Below, piece by piece: positions 10,938 to 24,070 of a stretch of DNA of 64,000 nt. Position 1 is the first letter of the stretch. Each line of letters opens with the position of its first letter. The notes beneath the pieces were generated by a model that worked only from the letters and a program-made list of their open reading frames with translations, did not search any database and had not been told where the DNA came from. A program made the position numbers and the translations under genes. This DNA is from Poecilobothrus nobilitatus (Eukaryota > Arthropoda > Insecta > Diptera > Dolichopodidae): positions 121,664,225-121,728,224 of the forward strand of contig OX352772.1 of the NCBI GenBank assembly GCA_947095535.1, read 5' to 3'.

Positions 10938-13215
10938 TTATTTTTTTTTTTTAACGAGCAAAGGTGGTAAGCATCGAAAGACACCTAGGGAACTGCACGA
11001 AGTTCCTCTAAGGTAGTAATGGGCTTTAACCAAATAAACCCCACCACCCTTTTACCAACTAAACCAAACTTTAGGATGTGGTCCTTAATACAAAATGTAT
11101 GGTTTGGCTTTAGGGATAAGGATGCAGGAAGGATTTCTGAGAAATATGGGTTAGTAAATTTGGGGTGAAGGTGGATGGGTATGAAAATTTGGAGGGGAAC
11201 TTGAAAGAAAGATGTTAATGTTCTTCTTAAATCTTTTTATATCGTACACATATGAGTTACTAATTTTAGAAAACACATAGGATGGTATATGGTTCCAAAT
11301 CCGCGATGTGCTCATTACAAACGAACTCCAATAAGCTGTGTTACGCCATCTTGTTTTGTACCTGTACAAAAAACCCAAGCACTTAGCTGCATCTTTGGCT
11401 ATGCCAAAAATATGATTTGGCCAAATCAAATTTTGATTCACCTCGATACCCAAAATGTTTAAGTCAGTTGAGTGTTGCAGAGCTTCATCTTGAAATACCA
11501 GATTCGGTGTCGAGGTTGCGATTTTTCGCTAGATCAAACGGCATTGAGTTTTTTTGGTGTTAAACTAAACTGTGTTGAATTGGCCCCATTTCGATTTTTC
11601 CAAAATCATTATTTAGCTCACTGATAGTGAAATTTTTAGCTGTTTTGTTAATCTGATAATTAACGTTATAGCGAATATGAAATTCATAGAAAGCTACAAG
11701 GATGCTGTCGTCTGCGAAACTATGAATTGGATTGGAGGTTACTGAAAGGGGGCCATTAATAAAATATTAAGAAGAGTGTGAATGAACCCCAGCATTTATT
11801 TTTATTTTTCAGATGAATATCCATCGACCAGAACACGAATCGTGCGATTCGAATAGAAATAATGCTTTGTATTTTGCCAATAAAGCATCATGCAAAACTC
11901 GGTCGAAAGCTTGAGACATACCCAGAGTCACAACATCCGACAACATTCGACGGGTGGTGTGTTTAGAGTTGACTGAGGCAGTATTGAGTTGAAGGAGAAC
12001 TGTTTTCCAACAAGTTCGCCTTTTCTTTAGAATCTGATACACTTTTATTGTTTATATCAACAAGTGGTGGGAAAGAAGACCCTTTGCTATCTTCTTTTAA
12101 ACTTTTGGCAAACGTGCAAAAGGATTTACAATTCTTTGGCATGTGGATAATTTTTCGTTTTAACTTTTGGTTGAATAAGAATTTTTGCTAGTTGATATCG
12201 TGCCACTATATAGTTGCCTCTCCCGGCCTGTTGCTTTGGTACTGTTTGAAAGCCGCCTCTTTTCTGAGAATGGCTTCTTTGCAAATACGATAAAACCAAG
12301 ATGTTTCCAAGCCCAAGATGAACTTCCGTTTGATGTTTACTCTGGAGTGAGATATGAATAACCGCATTAGGAGTAGGATAGTTTCACTAATCGCCTTTGT
12401 AGCTTTTTAAAACCAATCGAAAGATTTGAAAAAGTTATTTAGACCCTCACATTTAGCAGATCTATAATGCCATACTAATTTTTTAGGAGGGATCCCTCGA
12501 TTGTGATTTTGGCCTATCAGGAAGCTTGTGTTAACCAAGCAATGATCGGAACATCTCACGGGACAACCAACTGAAACCACATATTTTTCAGGTTGGGTGG
12601 CTAGAAACAGATCCAAAAGGTGACACTCTTGATCAGCGCGGTTCGGTATCCTAGTGGGACTTTTGACAAGTTGAGAAAGGTGGAACAGTGAGGGAAAAGA
12701 TTCAACTTGCTTCCCAATTGAGTTTTGACTCAGAGAAGCGTTACTGGAAAAGTGAAGCCAATCCCTGTTATGGAAGTTGAAATCACCCTCCAGAACAATT
12801 TCAGTTTTTGGAGATGATTCCAGAATTTCGTTGATCTGGTTGTATAGATTATAATTTAATTTCCACTGCATGTTCACTAGAGTTGGGTGATCTATATAAG
12901 AAACAGAAATGTATGACATACTTTTCAGCGAGTGCATTTACTTATACATAGTGGAAGGATGGGCTTGAAATTTTGTATTTGTGTAAAGTGTTGAAAGCGA
13001 TATCATTTTTAATATAGACAGCGATGCCTCTTTTGGCGAAGTGTGAAATAAGTGTTTAGCCAGTAACATTATAGTTATCATTATGACCACTGACTTGTGT
13101 TTCATAAAGGGCTGAAATTGGTTTAGCGGAATTTAAATGACATTCGATGGCATGGAAATTCGTTTGCAATCCGCGAATGTTACAAAGATTAACGTTAAAA
13201 TTAGTAAACATTTTG
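10938..13215 (-). pseudogene. Decayed 5'-truncated LINE, endonuclease plus RT (L2)
   Basis: Reads on the minus strand from about 13215 to a poly-A-like tail (plus-strand T-run at about 10937-10952). Endonuclease: an N-terminal NVNLCNIRGLQ segment at about 13150-13200, then at 12407-12937 the motifs EGDFNFHNRDW and CSDHCLV. RT: SQAFDRVLHDALL (11809-12042), then SFADDSIL near 11720, the catalytic aspartate pair. The thumb has LNILGIEVNQNLIW and AAKCLGFLYR (11151-11460), and the C-terminus STSRIWNHIPSYVF. Domain order is normal, but at least four frame changes separate the pieces, so it is dead. The EN/RT phrases are of the CR1/Jockey group; the exact clade is uncertain. No ORF1 is visible. It may have inserted into the L1 endonuclease region. 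Confidence 0.8.
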
Positions 13216-13565
13216 TAAACAATATAGAATGTTAAAAATAAAAAAAACGGGATATTTATGAAGAAAAATTAAAATAAAGGATGTACGAAATAAAACAACC
13301 CGAGAGAACAATCTCTAAGCGGCAAATGTATAATAATTTATACTATATATATGTATTATATATCATTCATTCATCAGTGACATATACGATATGTAAATAA
13401 ATATGAGTTATATCAGTATGTATAGTAATATCATATAAATATAAATTCTTCAAGTAACCGTTAATTTTTTATTTACTCAAATATTTTTATACTACGCATC
13501 ATCATCCTCAACAATTTCAAATTATCGAGTAAAAAAAGAATGCAAAAAAAACGTTAAAACAAGTA

Positions 13566-14715
13566 AGTTTGAAACTTTATTAAAAATAAAATTTTATGAC
13601 TGGCGAAATATTTTTAGTGTTATCTTTGAATTTTGCCACATATTTCAATTAATTCGTAAATAGACCTTTTATTGAATGGTTATTTTCAAACATTTATTTT
13701 CAGCAATCAGATTTCAAATTTTTAACAAATTAAAAAAAAAAAAAAATTTGATTTGAATGAAAAAAGTGCAATATTATTGAATTTTAGAATTTGTGATGCA
13801 TACACAATATAGGTATAAATCATAATATTAATTTTGATGCAACAAATAATTTTATAATTTCAACAAATAATTTTGTGAATTGCATGAAAATTATTTTGCA
13901 TATTTATTATAAATTTTAAAGATCTACCATTAAATTTTATTTTCAAAAAAGTTTCAAAATTACATACCTACATAATGTATGTACAATGTGCATATATGTA
14001 ACTTGTTTTTAACAGATTTACAATTCAATTGAATTTTTAAAGTAAAAATACAAATAATTTTTCATATTATATTTCCTTAATGGAAGCTAATAGATTAATA
14101 GAATAATCACTAAACTAATACTCATTCCAATAATAGCAAATTTCTGTATACAATCAATCGGCCCAGAATTTTTTTAACTTAATTTATTTTTTGCAAAATG
14201 TACTTCCATACACAATTTGTCTGTAATGTATGATATGAATGTGACATATATCATAATGTATGGTATGGTTTTAGTGTTTTTTTTTGTTTTCATTCTTACA
14301 CAAAACAGAAAAAAACAAAAAAAAAAACATAATAAAACAAAAAATACCTAGATAGATACCTAACACTACGTAGCTGTATAAATACACCTATATATCATTC
14401 ATATTCAAACTATGTATAAAAGTATGTGTATACTGTAAAGTAATATCATATATTGTATAGAAAAGAAACAAACAAAAATACGTAGCTATGGATACTTAAC
14501 ACTACATAGCTCTATAAATACAATATTGTATATTATTCATATATTTGAATATGATTCACATTCAGACTATATGTATAGCAATAGCAATAGCTCTATAAAT
14601 ATAATATTGTATATTATTCATATATTTGAATACGATTCATATTCAAACTATATGTATAGCAATAGCATATATTGTATAGAAACATAAAATTCGGAAAAAA
14701 AAAGAAAAAAGGAGG
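13566..14715. other. Unidentified AT-rich insertion with triple internal repeat
   Basis: This DNA interrupts copy A3 between blocks that are contiguous in the other family-A elements. It has no coding signal. At 14350-14690 a unit (ACACTAC.TAGCT.TATAAATAC, a TATATTATTCAT-like stretch, then ACTATATGTATAGCA) occurs three times with indels. I see no terminal inverted repeat or clear target duplication, so its class is unknown. Confidence 0.5.
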
Positions 14716-15839
14716 AAAACAAAGTCGCCAAAAGTTTGTTAGAAAAATTTAGAAAATAAAGTCACACTTTCGTCAATTCGTCAATTTCGTCAATTTTAAG
14801 TTAACCCTATATTATTAAGAGAAGTTGTTAATAGCAATAGAAATATAATGTTGGAGCTTTAATTTTTATGTATTAATTCAAAAAAAATTGGATAGATGCT
14901 GAAATTATAGGTGTTTAAAAATAAGGATTTTTTTAGTTTTTACTCCCTACAGCTCCGAAATGGGGGGATACAAAAATATTTTCTGAAATGACTCATACTT
15001 ATTTTCAGAGACCTAACTTCTCGCAAAATTTCAAGTTTCTAACTTAAATCATTTGGAAGATAGAAGGAGTCAAGAATTTTGTAAAGTTTCGCATAACGGT
15101 AAATTAAGACACCATATGGCACAAGTATATATGTATTATATACGTATTTTTAAAGCTAATAAAAGCAGTAATCGTTTGCGGTTTTTTTTTTTTTTTTTTT
15201 TTATTTCATAGATCATATACAATTCATTTACAAACTTTTTTTTTCTACTTAAAGTTACATGTAATTATTTTATGTAACTTAACTTATCTTATCTATTAGC
15301 TTAACTTATTAAACTAACTTATTAACTTAACTTATCTTATGTATTTTATGGTACTTAAAGTTACATTTAATTATTTTTTTTTCTTATTTCAATTTTAATT
15401 CCATTCAGAAAAAACAAAAATTTCTATAATAATTTTAATTTTATGATATCGTACATATTCAATTTTTAACGACCCTAGCTGTTAGTTGACTGGCCTTATA
15501 ATTTCATGAAAAATTTACTCATTTTTTGAATTATTTATTCCATTTATCTAAGCTTTTATTTTATTTTTTATTTTTTTTTCTCTTTGTTATCTTTGTTATA
15601 ATTTCTTTTTCTTTAATATTAAAGAAAACCAAATACATTAATGTTATTGCTATCGAATTACAGAGCACTTTACAGAAAATTATATAATTTTACCAGAAAA
15701 GACAAAAATATTGAATACCTATGTATATAACTGGCCGCAGTATGCTTAAAAGTTGAATATTTCGCAATTTAGAATAGGTTATGATGGCGATAAGTATCAA
15801 TAATAAGAATAAAACAGAAATGAAAAGACTAAAGGTATA

Positions 15840-18724
15840 AACTGGAACGTAAGATATGTTCCTTAATGCTTTTTTTGAAGGAATATAGATTATACAGAAC
15901 CTTCAATTCATTCGGCAATTCATTATAGAGTTTAAGACAATTGTATAAACAATTGTTTTTTTGATTATTTGTTTTGAAGAGTGTTAGGTAAAAATTCGAC
16001 CTCTTTCTGGTGTTGCGTTTTATTTCGTTATTTATTATCTTAAAAGCTAATAATTACATTTCTATTTTGCAGATATTTGTAAAGCTTGGGTAATCGTTTG
16101 AGTACAAATTATTGTTGGGATACAGTAATGGATAGTTGTGTAGTGTAAAACTATATGGATATAGTTTTAATAACTTTTTTGTGAACAATATCTAATTTAT
16201 TCAGCAAAGTTTGTGATGCATTATTCCAGATGGGATTTAAATAATTAATGTTAGATAAAATATAAGAGCAGTATATTATTTTGAGAACTTTTTCAGTAAA
16301 ACATCTTCGGAGATGCTTAATAATAAAAATGTACGGTGTAATTTTTTTTATCAGTTGTTCAATGTGGGCATTCCATTTCATTTTACTGTCTAAAAGTAAC
16401 CCCAAATAGTTAAATGGTTTAAAAACTTCGATTATATTTCCATTGATTTTCGATTACTAAATTTTCGATTACTAAAATATTTATTTTCAATTAACATAAT
16501 TTTTGTCTTCTTTACATTGAGTAGTAACTTGTGTTTAGTAAGCCACTGTTCAATAATAATTAAGTCGGATTCTATATCATATCTTATTTCAGTTTCACTG
16601 TTTTTTACATATGTAACTACTGCATCATCGGAATAAAGTTGAATTGTCGCTTTTAAATTTAAGTACGTAAGATCATTTATGTATAATTTGAATAGGAGTG
16701 GTCCCAAAATAGAACCTTGAGGAATTTCTTTTGTTATCAATTGGGATTCACTAAACACACTATTTACAGGTACTTTCTGATGACGATTAGCTAAATACGA
16801 TGATAAATATTTCGTTCGTTTGAATGAACATTAATATTCGACGGTTTAAGTAGCATAATTTTGTGATCAATACAGTCAAACGCCTTTTATAGGTCCAAGA
16901 ATAGACACCCGACATATTTCCCTTCGTCCATTCTTTTGGAAACTAAATTGGTCAAACTTAAAGAAGCAGCTGCTGTATTGATTTATTCTCATTGTTTGTT
17001 GCTAATAATTTGGTTTGTAGTGATAAAGTTATCTAAACGATTTTTTATTATTGCTTCAAATATCTTCGAGAAACAGCTCAACACGGAAATGGGACGGTAA
17101 TTAGTTACATTAGTTGTGCTACCACTTTTGGAGACGGGCGTTACAATTGCAGTTTTTAGTGAGTCTGGAAAATAAGATGTTAGGAATGAAATGTTTATGA
17201 ATTTTACTAGAATTGGGGTTAATCTAGTTTTAAACTTTTTAACAAACCTAGAAGAAATATTATCGTGATCAGTGGCTGTAGTTGTTTTTAACTTATCAAT
17301 GGCAGCATTTACTTCTATTTGATTAGTAGGGGTCAACTGAAAGATACTAACACCGGTTTTCATAAAACTGTTTATGTACTCTTTGTCTATAGGGAGTTTG
17401 CAAGCATTTATTTCGTTGGTTACGCTGACAAAGAAATTGTTCAATTCATTAGCAATTTCTATATCGTTTTTAAATATTTTTTCACCTTCGTTTAAAATTT
17501 TTAACTGACAGGTAGAACTTTTAGTATCTTTGTTGTACATTATTTTTTTATATAAATTCCATAAATTTTTACTGCCCCCCGGATCCCGAGCTATTTGATC
17601 AGTACAATAACTTTTTTTTAGCTTCAATTATTAAATAATGAACTTTCTTTTTGTGAACTTCATATAATTTGTTTACATGAGGATCATTTGAATATTTTCT
17701 TTTATATCTAAGAAACGAATCCCGAATTTTGATGGCATGTATAATTTCATTTGTCATCCATTCATTTTTTTTTTTGGTTTTACAAGAGGCGACATTAGTA
17801 TTTTGTTGAACATAAGTAAATCTATTTTTTGTACAATTTAGTCTAAGGTTTATGGGAGTCAATTCTATACCAGATGTTATCATTTAACACCCCTTCATAG
17901 TCCAAAACGGTTTTAAATTGTTTTGATTTTTCTTTTATAGGCTTCAGGTCTGGACTTAAAAAAATCATTTGATGATCAGATAGACATGTATCTGTTATGT
18001 GAAAAAAAAATTTATATTTAATCAAGTGAGTTGGTCTAATCAACATGGTTTAATCAACATGGTCTATAATTGTTTTTGAAGATCTACCAAATCTAGTTGC
18101 AAATTCATTTGATATTTTATTATATATCAAGAACTCATTTGTGTTTAATGTATTAATATAGTACTTTTAATCATAACTTAACTTACTTAATAATGACTAT
18201 TAATTAAGTTAATATTAAAATCACCGATAATCATTGAATTTTTATACGTTGTAGTTATTTCATCCAATTTAATGAGAAAAGTGTCTATATTAATTTTATG
18301 AGACTTTTATACGCCTATTATATTAATGTCGTGTTTTAATAATTTAATGCATAATAAATTCGATTTATCAAGCTCAACTTCAAAGTTTAAAATACTACTA
18401 ATTTTATTACATACATAAATTGCAACGCCACCATAAGATTTTTCCACGATTTGAGAAATATGGTGTATAACCTTCTAAATTAAAATATTTATTTTCAGAT
18501 TTATACAACCATATTTCTGATAATACAAGCACGTGTACGTCACAAGAAAAAGTATTAACCAACATTTCTAAATTACAAAGCTTGTTTCTTAAGCTTTGTA
18601 TATTTAGATACAAAATATTTAAATTAATATTATATTCACCACACATCTTTTTGTGCAGCGACAACCATGTAAAGTATTCAACATTTATGTCATATTGTAT
18701 ATTTATTAGACCATCTGTTTCCAT
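15840..18724 (-). pseudogene. L3 ORF2: endonuclease and reverse transcriptase
   Basis: Starts at an ATG at 18724. The apurinic-type endonuclease shows LYLNIQSLRNKL, then LVLSEIWL (catalytic Glu), a GGVAIYV block near 18420, IIGDFNIN near 18220 and LSDHQMIF near 17980 (the SDH motif). RT shows PISVLSCFSKIFEAII (17040-17110), LFLDL-stop-KAFDCIDHK (16860-16925), IPQGSILGPLLFKLYIND (16650-16745) and YSDDAVVTYV (about 16600-16640), where Ser replaces the usual Ala. The thumb has GLLLDSKMKWNAHIE, and the C-terminus ends near 15840. Frame shifts and stops break it into at least five frames, so it is not functional. All domains remain in order, which suggests moderate age. CR1/Jockey group by motif style; it would nick DNA and reverse transcribe its own RNA at the target. 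Confidence 0.85.
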
Positions 18725-18883
18725 TATATAAACAACAGTACATAATTTTTTTTATATGTAATTTGTAAAGTGATAGTAAACAAATATCAAATAAAAAATA
18801 TAAATTTAAGTTCATCAATTTAGTATAGGTTAACAAGTAATTATAATTAGTGAAAAGTATAATGAAAAAATTAAAATCAAAAT

Positions 18884-21156
18884 TTAAAATTGTAGCGAAA
18901 TTGTTTCTAAATTTATAATTAAAAGTGTAAAATAAAAATTTGTTGTGTGAACATTGTAAATTTGATAAATTAAAATTAAAATAATGTAGTGTAATGTAAT
19001 AATGTAATGTAATGTAATACCTGTAAATATTAATTTTATGTTTTTGTTATTTGCCATATGTTTTGGTAATATTAATAATAAATAATTACAATGTTGTAAA
19101 TCAAAATAAATTAAATCAAATGAAAATATATAAATAATATTTAAAAAAATAAAATAATTAAGAAATTTAAATGAAAAGAAGTTTAGGTTTTTGCTATTTG
19201 CCATGTTTGTGTGTAAAAACTTGAAAGGAAAAATTTTATTTATTACCCTCACATATTTTATGAATGTAGTTGATGTCATTATATGATAAGATCTTGTAGA
19301 CTTTGCTAGTTTGTGTTTTCCACAAAAAAATTTTATTTTCCTTGAGCCAAAGAAATTGAAATTCGTGTAACAGCTTAATTTTCTTTGCCTCATGATAAAG
19401 CTTTGACTGCAATATTGATAGGTTATGTCGAAAAAAATTTCTTTGTTTCCAAATTTAGTCATATTTAACTCAGCCGTAAAAATGTGTTTATAATTACGCT
19501 TTTTTGACATTATTTCATTTTTAGTAGACTCAGTATTCAACTTCATAACATATAATTGGTTTAAAATTGCACCATTTTTTCCTTCTTGATTAATTTTTGT
19601 TATATCAACTATGTCTTGCTCAGTGATTACAGCACCAATTTTTTAGCACATTTCCAAAAAAATTTCGAAAAAATGTGTTTATTAGTTTCACTCTGTCCGT
19701 TCGTCCGTCCGTCCGTCTGTTTACAAAACTTCTACACCGTTAAAGATAGAGAAAAAACATTTTAACCATGGGTAGGTCTCATAAAAAAAATTATTTTGTG
19801 GAACAACTTTTTCATGTAGCCCCTCCCATTACGGAGCTACAGCCCCACAAACTTTGAAAAAGCCCTATTTTTAAATGCATATATCTTATGTTCTACTTAA
19901 GATTTTTTCAATCTGAAAACGACATTCGACTGGTATTTCTTTTATCTTTGTAAATTAATATCAAAATTATACAATTTTTGTAAATTTAGTATTTAAATTT
20001 AGCGTTATGTGAAAACCAAATTTTGCATGATTTTTCTACTTTCATAACTCCGGAACGCTTTTAGATAGAGCCTTGAAATTTTGAGGCAAGAAAGAACTTT
20101 TAGAATTAGTATAAGTTTGCTCAGAAAATTTTTTTGGACCACCCTCTGTTTATGAGCTATTAGGGCTTAAAAATTGAAAAATTGCTATTTTTAAACACCT
20201 GTAACTTAGGAACCTGTACACATTTTACTTCTGCAAGATATAAAAATTAAAGCTACAGTAATATGTTTTTACGTGTGTTAAAGGTTTATTTAAGTTGTAA
20301 AGGGTTCTAAAGTTGCAGCTCTTCAAAATTGCGAAAAAGCCCCATTTTCAGATGTATATATCTCAGGCTCTGCGTCATAGTTTTGCAATCTAAAACCGCC
20401 AGAAGATCGAAAACTTTATTATCTATATAAAACAATATCAAAATTATGTAATATTTTGTAATTTACTATTTAAATTTACCGTTATGTGAAACCCACATTT
20501 TGCATGAAATTTCTTTTTTCATAACTCCGGCACGCCTTTAGATAGGAACCTGAAATTTTGAGACAAGAAAGAACTTTTAGAATTAGTATAAGTTTCCTCA
20601 GAAAATTTTTTGGTAGCACCCCCTCTTTAAGAGTTATTACGTCTCAAAAATTGAAAATTTGGTGTTTTTAGACACCTGTAACTTAGGCACCTGTACAAAT
20701 TTTCTTCGGCAAGACATGAAAATTAAAGATTCAATAATATATTTTTACGTATGTTAACGGCTTTTCTTAGTTATATAGGATTCCGGAATTACAGCCCCTC
20801 AAAATTTCAAATATGTCCTATTTTCACATTTTTTCTTATTACATGAAATTTTCAAATTTTTGTGTAAGTCACACTTCTAAACAGTTTGTATTGAGTTTTG
20901 GAAATGTGCGCTTTTAAAAACCGTTGGGTTACATTCTACCTTGTTTTTTGTTAGAGCTAAAATTGTTTCGGTAGGATTTTCCAGATTTGGAGGTAAACCA
21001 GATATGACAACATTATTTTTTAAGATATGTTGGTTCGATTTATCTAAAAGATATTCCAAATTATTTACTTTGCTTGTTAGGACAGTGTTATTTTTTTCAA
21101 ATTTATCCAGTCGATTTTTTAGGAGTGAATTTTCTTTTTGTAGACTTATATTTTTC
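18884..21156 (-). pseudogene. L3 ORF1: coiled-coil RNA-binding protein, interrupted
   Basis: The upstream part (20946-21156) encodes a coiled coil (KENSLLKNRLDKFEKNN, NNLEYLLDKSNQ) followed by NNVVISGLPPN, typical of LINE ORF1 proteins related to the L1 ORF1/FP-domain group. No ATG is present at the visible start, so it is truncated. The rest resumes below 19640 with ITEQDIVDITKINQEG, and its C-terminal region (YQYCSQSFIMRQRKLS and the KENKIFLW phrase in another frame, around 19300-19420) fits the FP-type C-terminal domain. Reading frame is kept on the two sides of the family-B insertion. Such proteins coat LINE RNA and act as nucleic-acid chaperones. Frame shifts downstream make it inactive. 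Confidence 0.7.
19640..20945 (+). mobile_element. DINE-1-like family B, copy B4, inside LINE ORF1
   Basis: Full-length, about 1.3 kb. The 5' end is TTTTAGCACATTTCC with AAATGTGT, CTCTGTCCGTTCGTCCG and CTTCTACACCGTTAAAGATAG. The body contains two tandem versions of a module of about 477 bp (anchors ACGTTATG/CCGTTATG at about 19999 and 20476). The 3' end is TTTTGGAAATGTGCGC, a hairpin around AACC-GTT-GG (20911-20930), then TTCTACCTTGTTT. It inserted in a T-run without an evident long target duplication, as expected of Helentron relatives (between T and T). Confidence 0.8.
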
Positions 21157-21655
21157 AAATTGAAGATATACCTTATACATCTTGTGTTATAACAATTTAA
21201 ATAAAGAGCTTTTTCGAACTTTGACGGGGCTGTAGCTCCGTAACTGGTGGGGCTATAGAAAAAAATTGTTCCATCAAATTAATTATTTTATGATATCTAT
21301 CAACAATTAAAATTTTATTATTTTTTAATTATTATTTTTCCTATTTTAAAAAAAATGTGGAGATCTAAAAGTTAGTTGTTCGGGAGCTACCCGAAGCTTT
21401 GGTCGGATCTCATCCAAAAAAAATAGTAAACCTACAAATTCATGTAAGAATATTTTGTGTTAATTTCAATACTCTAGCTAATTCTTACTTTTTGAGTTAG
21501 TATGCTGGCGGACGAACGGACAGACGCTTAATCGACTCAGAATTTGATTCTGATCCGATCCACACCTTTGAAGGTATATCTAGCTAGCTTATTTCGAGCT
21601 GTTACAAAAGGAGGAGCAATTTTAATATTCCCAATCCTTATCGTACGGTTATAAT

Positions 21656-24065
21656 TATTAAAATTAAAATTATTATTTTGCTTTGTGTGAGCAAATGATA
21701 TATAACAAACGTACAACAATTTTTAGCATATACTCAAAAAGCTGTTATTATTGTTACTAAATATACAAGTTGTGTTAAAACTTACATTTCTATTGATAAA
21801 GATGCCACAACCACCTTCTATTTTATCAGGAGGACAACTGCACATAGAGACAAATTAAGCTATATTACAAAATTACATTAATTTTATTTCTTAAGATTTT
21901 TACGATTATTTTAATGTTAGTATAAGATTGTATGTTAAGTATAAATATAAGAAGTATAAGATTTTTAGATAATTTCCATGTGTATTTGTTTTCACTTCTT
22001 CGAAAGAATAAAATAAATCATTACTTGGGTTAACTAAGAAAAGGTTATGTTTATTTATCTTTAGAGATCTCTTAGTTATTCAACTTTTAGATCTTTTGGT
22101 TTTTGAAAATATAAATGAAGTATCTATTTAATTGTTCATTAATATATATTGGTTGTTTGCTATCGTTGTTAAATATTCAGGAGCAATCTTAATGTAATAA
22201 AAGACAATCTCCTGCTGCTATTCGCCTGGCATTTTTTTTTAAATTTTAGAGTAAACACTGCAGTGAACACACTACATACCATACATATTTTATTATAAAA
22301 ATACATTTCAATTCAACTCAATCATAAATATTATAATTTCATTCATATTATAATCCAACATAATTTTAAATATATATTTTTCCGTTAAAAATAATAAATG
22401 CTTAAATTTCATTTCTTATATTATTTAATAAAATATTAAAGTATTATCTAATAATAAAAATTAAAACAAAAATCCCAAAAAAAAAATATAAACAAAACAT
22501 GGCCATAGCAAGAACAAAAGTGCAAACTCATCAAAATGTACTGAGCACGCTTTTAAAGTTGTAAAAGAATAAAATGTTTGTGTTGCAATAAGATACCTGA
22601 AAATGTTTTAATTAAAAAGTACAATAATTTAAGTAACAAAAAATTGACAAAAAAACTGTAACTGAACTTTAAAGAACGTCATAAAATATAATTGCAACTC
22701 CATAAATAATTTTAAATACCCTGAACTATATATGTGTAGAGTAAATAATATATGTCTGGTATAAGTAATAATAAATCCAATATTATGATTTAATAATACT
22801 ATTTATTTAATTCTAAAAAATTACAAACAAAAATTAAGTTTAACCTTGATAAAATTATCCAATATGTATGTGTTTGATTCTTCAATTCTTATATTTAATT
22901 CGACTTAACTTTCTCGTTCAACTTAAACAACTGCTTTACAACATGTTTTTTCTAATTTTATGTACCAAAATTAAAGCGAAAATTAATGTAGACAATGAGA
23001 AGACAAAAAAAATTAAACTGTTATTATTTTATTTTAAAACATGTGACTGGGAAATTGTAAAATTAAGGCAAATAGTTACCTATCGAATATGAGCAAATGG
23101 TAAAATTAACGCGAATAGCTTCTTAATACTAGTTCCTAATCCTACATTAAAGAATTTAGATATTAATTATTAAAAGTAAAATGCTGATTTAAGAATTTTT
23201 AAATTAGGTAATTTACCAATAATTGTAATTATTGGATCAATACATGTAAAAATTATAATTTTGTTTACTAAAATTTATAAAAGCCATGAACATTTCCAAA
23301 TAAAGATATATTAAGTACAACATTTTTCTGGCGTAACTGTAAGAAAGATAAAAGCAAAAATTACTGTTTTATTTTAAAATCGACTTAACTGAACTCTAAT
23401 AAGTAGCATAGCTGTACGGAGGAAAATAGGTTCACAAAAAGTGCTGCAATACCCACGTGTTCCCAAAAGTGACAAAGTACTGATTAGAAATTATAAGGAG
23501 ACACAGGTTCCATCTGCAGCAGTCTTCCAACGAAGTTATATATATTACAACACAATCACAATATTTCTTGCTTCATACTAATAATACACAATATTTCTTA
23601 CTTAATATTACTAATTACTAATACAACAAGAAAAGAGCCTAAAAAATATAGAAATGGTTATTTGAGAAATGGTTTGATTCTTAAACGATACTCTTTACTC
23701 TTTATTTTAATTCTACTATATATGCACGAACCAATACCAACTATACAATTATAATTTATATGTACAATATAGTAGTGGTAATGTACATTAACATACGATA
23801 TTAAATAATATTATTAGCAGCACAAATACCAACACAATATTAATTACTAAACAGCAAATAGTAACAAAGCAAATGAATAAGCAAATGAAAAAAAAAGTAA
23901 AGAGAAAAAAATTGTTATTATTTTGTTTTGTTTAAAAAAATGAGAACAATCATAAATTTCATATTTCATATTATTGTATTGAATATTGGTGTGGTTTACA
24001 TTTACAAGTGACTATTGACATTTGTTTTTATGAGCGAAAAGAATTCCTGCAATAAAACGGCAATG
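21656..24065. other. AT-rich stretch without recognised genes
   Basis: About 2.4 kb with no supported coding sequence. The 22196-22255 phrase (CTCCTGCTGCTATTCGCC) is the inverted partner of 7386-7450. Near 23277-23345 a TATAAAAG, AATAAAG and TGGCGTAAC succession looks like promoter, polyadenylation and end signals of an LTR, but I cannot find a second LTR, so this is only a suggestion. The flank next to 24066 carries the BEL target duplication. Confidence 0.4.
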
Positions 24066-24070
24066 CATTA
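24066..24070. repeat. BEL target-site duplication, left copy
   Basis: CATTA directly abuts the 3' LTR end (TGAATAATC on the plus strand) and matches CATTA at 47206-47210. Confidence 0.7.

Larger units (their letters stand above)
15181..21156 (-). mobile_element. 5'-truncated two-ORF LINE (L3), split by element B4
   Basis: Minus-strand non-LTR retrotransposon. Its poly-A tail is the plus-strand T-run at 15183-15203; the 3' UTR (15204-15838) has repeated AACTTA/TAACTT phrases. ORF2 (15840-18724) carries endonuclease and RT; ORF1 (18884-21156) is cut by a family-B element at 19640-20945. The 5' end stops inside ORF1, where family-A sequence resumes (21157). The insertion site is the GTTTGC-GTTTTCAAAATG part of A3. 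Target duplications cannot be fixed because the site is A-rich. Without B4 the LINE is about 4.7 kb. Confidence 0.8.
13310..21655 (-). mobile_element. DINE-1-like family A, copy A3, split by two insertions
   Basis: Three collinear pieces of one minus-strand family-A element: 13310-13565 (the body near ATCATTCATTCATCAGTGACAT), 14716-15180 (CACTTTCGTCAATT through GTAATCGTTTGC) and 21157-21655 (AATTGAAGATATACC through the ACGGACAGACG run to TTATCGTACGG). Together they follow family-A order. The gaps are an unexplained 1.15-kb insertion and a LINE (L3). The 3' hairpin end is missing at 13310, so the copy was truncated before or during the insertions. Confidence 0.75.

Noticed and set aside
18980..19020. 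TGTAA/GTAAT short tandem repeat
   Set aside because: About 40 bp of simple repeat in the L3 ORF1-ORF2 region; nothing more to support.
23277..23345. Possible LTR end with TATA box, polyadenylation signal and primer site
   Set aside because: No partner LTR, no internal domain and no target duplication found; kept only as a remark.
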